Below are positions 6,326-6,899 of a DNA stretch of 6,899 bases, in pieces. The stretch comes from an uncultured Erysipelotrichaceae bacterium (GTDB lineage Bacteria; Bacillota_I; Bacilli_A; RFN20; CAG-826). Positions within the stretch are counted from its first letter, which is position 1, and each line of letters opens with the position of its first letter. Location: contig CADCJP010000042.1 in the NCBI GenBank assembly GCA_902801805.1, positions 1 to 6,899 on the forward strand, in the 5' to 3' direction. The notes under the pieces are model-generated. The model made no database searches and was not told where the DNA came from. It was given only the letters and a program-made list of their open reading frames with translations. The translations under genes were made by a program, and so were the position numbers.

Positions 6326-6433
6326 GCCCGGCGGCTCGCTATTTTGTCCTTTCGGATATCTTCGCCACTACGGTGCTTAACTTCTGTGTTCGAGATGGGA
6401 ACAGGTGTGTCCACCGCGCCATCGCCACCAGAC
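6326..6433 (-). rRNA. rrf: 5S ribosomal RNA
   Basis: On the minus strand the universal 5S core CGAACACAGAAGTTAAGC is present after CCTGTTCCCATCT, and the ends pair as helix I (GTCTGGTGGC with GCCGCCGGGC, two or more G-U pairs). The length is about 108 bases, slightly shorter than the common 115-120. Ends are set from the pairing and may shift by a few bases. It is the last member of the rRNA operon and lies about 110 bases after the 23S. Confidence 0.95.
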
Positions 6434-6544
6434 TTTTTATTAAGAGAAATTATTCTCTCAAAACTGAATATTACCACATGTTAGCTTTCTTGTTAATAAA
6501 TAACTTTAAATTTTACTTTTGGGATTCGATTAAAAATCTTAAGA
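6434..6544 (-). other. 23S-5S internal spacer with a small processing-type hairpin
   Basis: The spacer of about 110 bases is AT-rich and holds no tRNA: there is no acceptor-stem pairing or T-arm motif. One small hairpin is visible, AGAGAA-4-TTCTCT (6443-6458), just before the 5S, preceded on the minus strand by ATTCAGTTTTGAGAG, a stretch like those found in rRNA spacers of Bacilli. It may help processing or antitermination, which is inference. Confidence 0.6.

Positions 6545-6899
<355 letters not shown>

Noticed and set aside
6434..6544. Possible tRNA gene between 23S and 5S
   Set aside because: No 7-bp acceptor stem, no GTTC-type T-loop and no anticodon arm can be built; the spacer is AT-rich with one small hairpin.

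Overview
All genes in this window lie on the minus strand, so they read from right to left. The sequence suggests a low-GC Gram-positive bacterium (Bacillota), probably an uncultured, gut-type Bacilli or Erysipelotrichia-like lineage. The reasons are AT-rich spacers, a lipobox-type lipoprotein, the Firmicutes-typical yloU (Asp23) - fakA (yloV) - recG neighbourhood, and Bacillus-like rRNA. The genetic code looks standard: Trp is TGG at the positions checked, and the four complete genes end in TAA. This placement is inferred from family and context, not from a database search.

Layout in transcription order. (1) 6899-6545: the 3' end of a 23S rRNA gene. (2) A spacer of about 110 bases with no tRNA, then a 5S rRNA gene (6433-6326) whose closing helix is extended by A-U pairs and runs into a U-rich tail. 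(3) 6283-5060: a sugar isomerase-like protein of the L-fucose/L-arabinose isomerase superfamily, starting only about 42 bases after the 5S. (4) A consensus sigma-A promoter (TTGACA-17-TAAAAT) drives the two-gene unit yloU (Asp23 family, 4976-4626) and fakA (fatty acid kinase catalytic subunit, 4620-3001), which ends in a strong terminator. (5) 2882-1338: a lipoprotein of glycoside hydrolase family 43 with its own promoter, Shine-Dalgarno site and terminator. (6) 1265-1: the 5' part of recG, which runs off the left edge.

The fakA-recG neighbourhood is a conserved core cluster. In Bacillus subtilis the slot between yloV and recG holds serine dehydratase genes; here it holds a self-contained GH43 cassette bounded by terminators. 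The GH43 enzyme (plant arabinan or xylan side chains) and the isomerase-like protein (possibly pentose or 6-deoxyhexose) could both serve plant or host glycan use, but nothing in the sequence ties them into one pathway.

No mobile element, CRISPR array, defence system or clearly new multigene system is visible. The most interesting signals are regulatory and structural: an apparently leaderless yloU transcript, a lack of Shine-Dalgarno sites at all core genes but not at the GH43 gene, and a FakA whose middle domain seems to have lost two of its three presumed metal ligands together.
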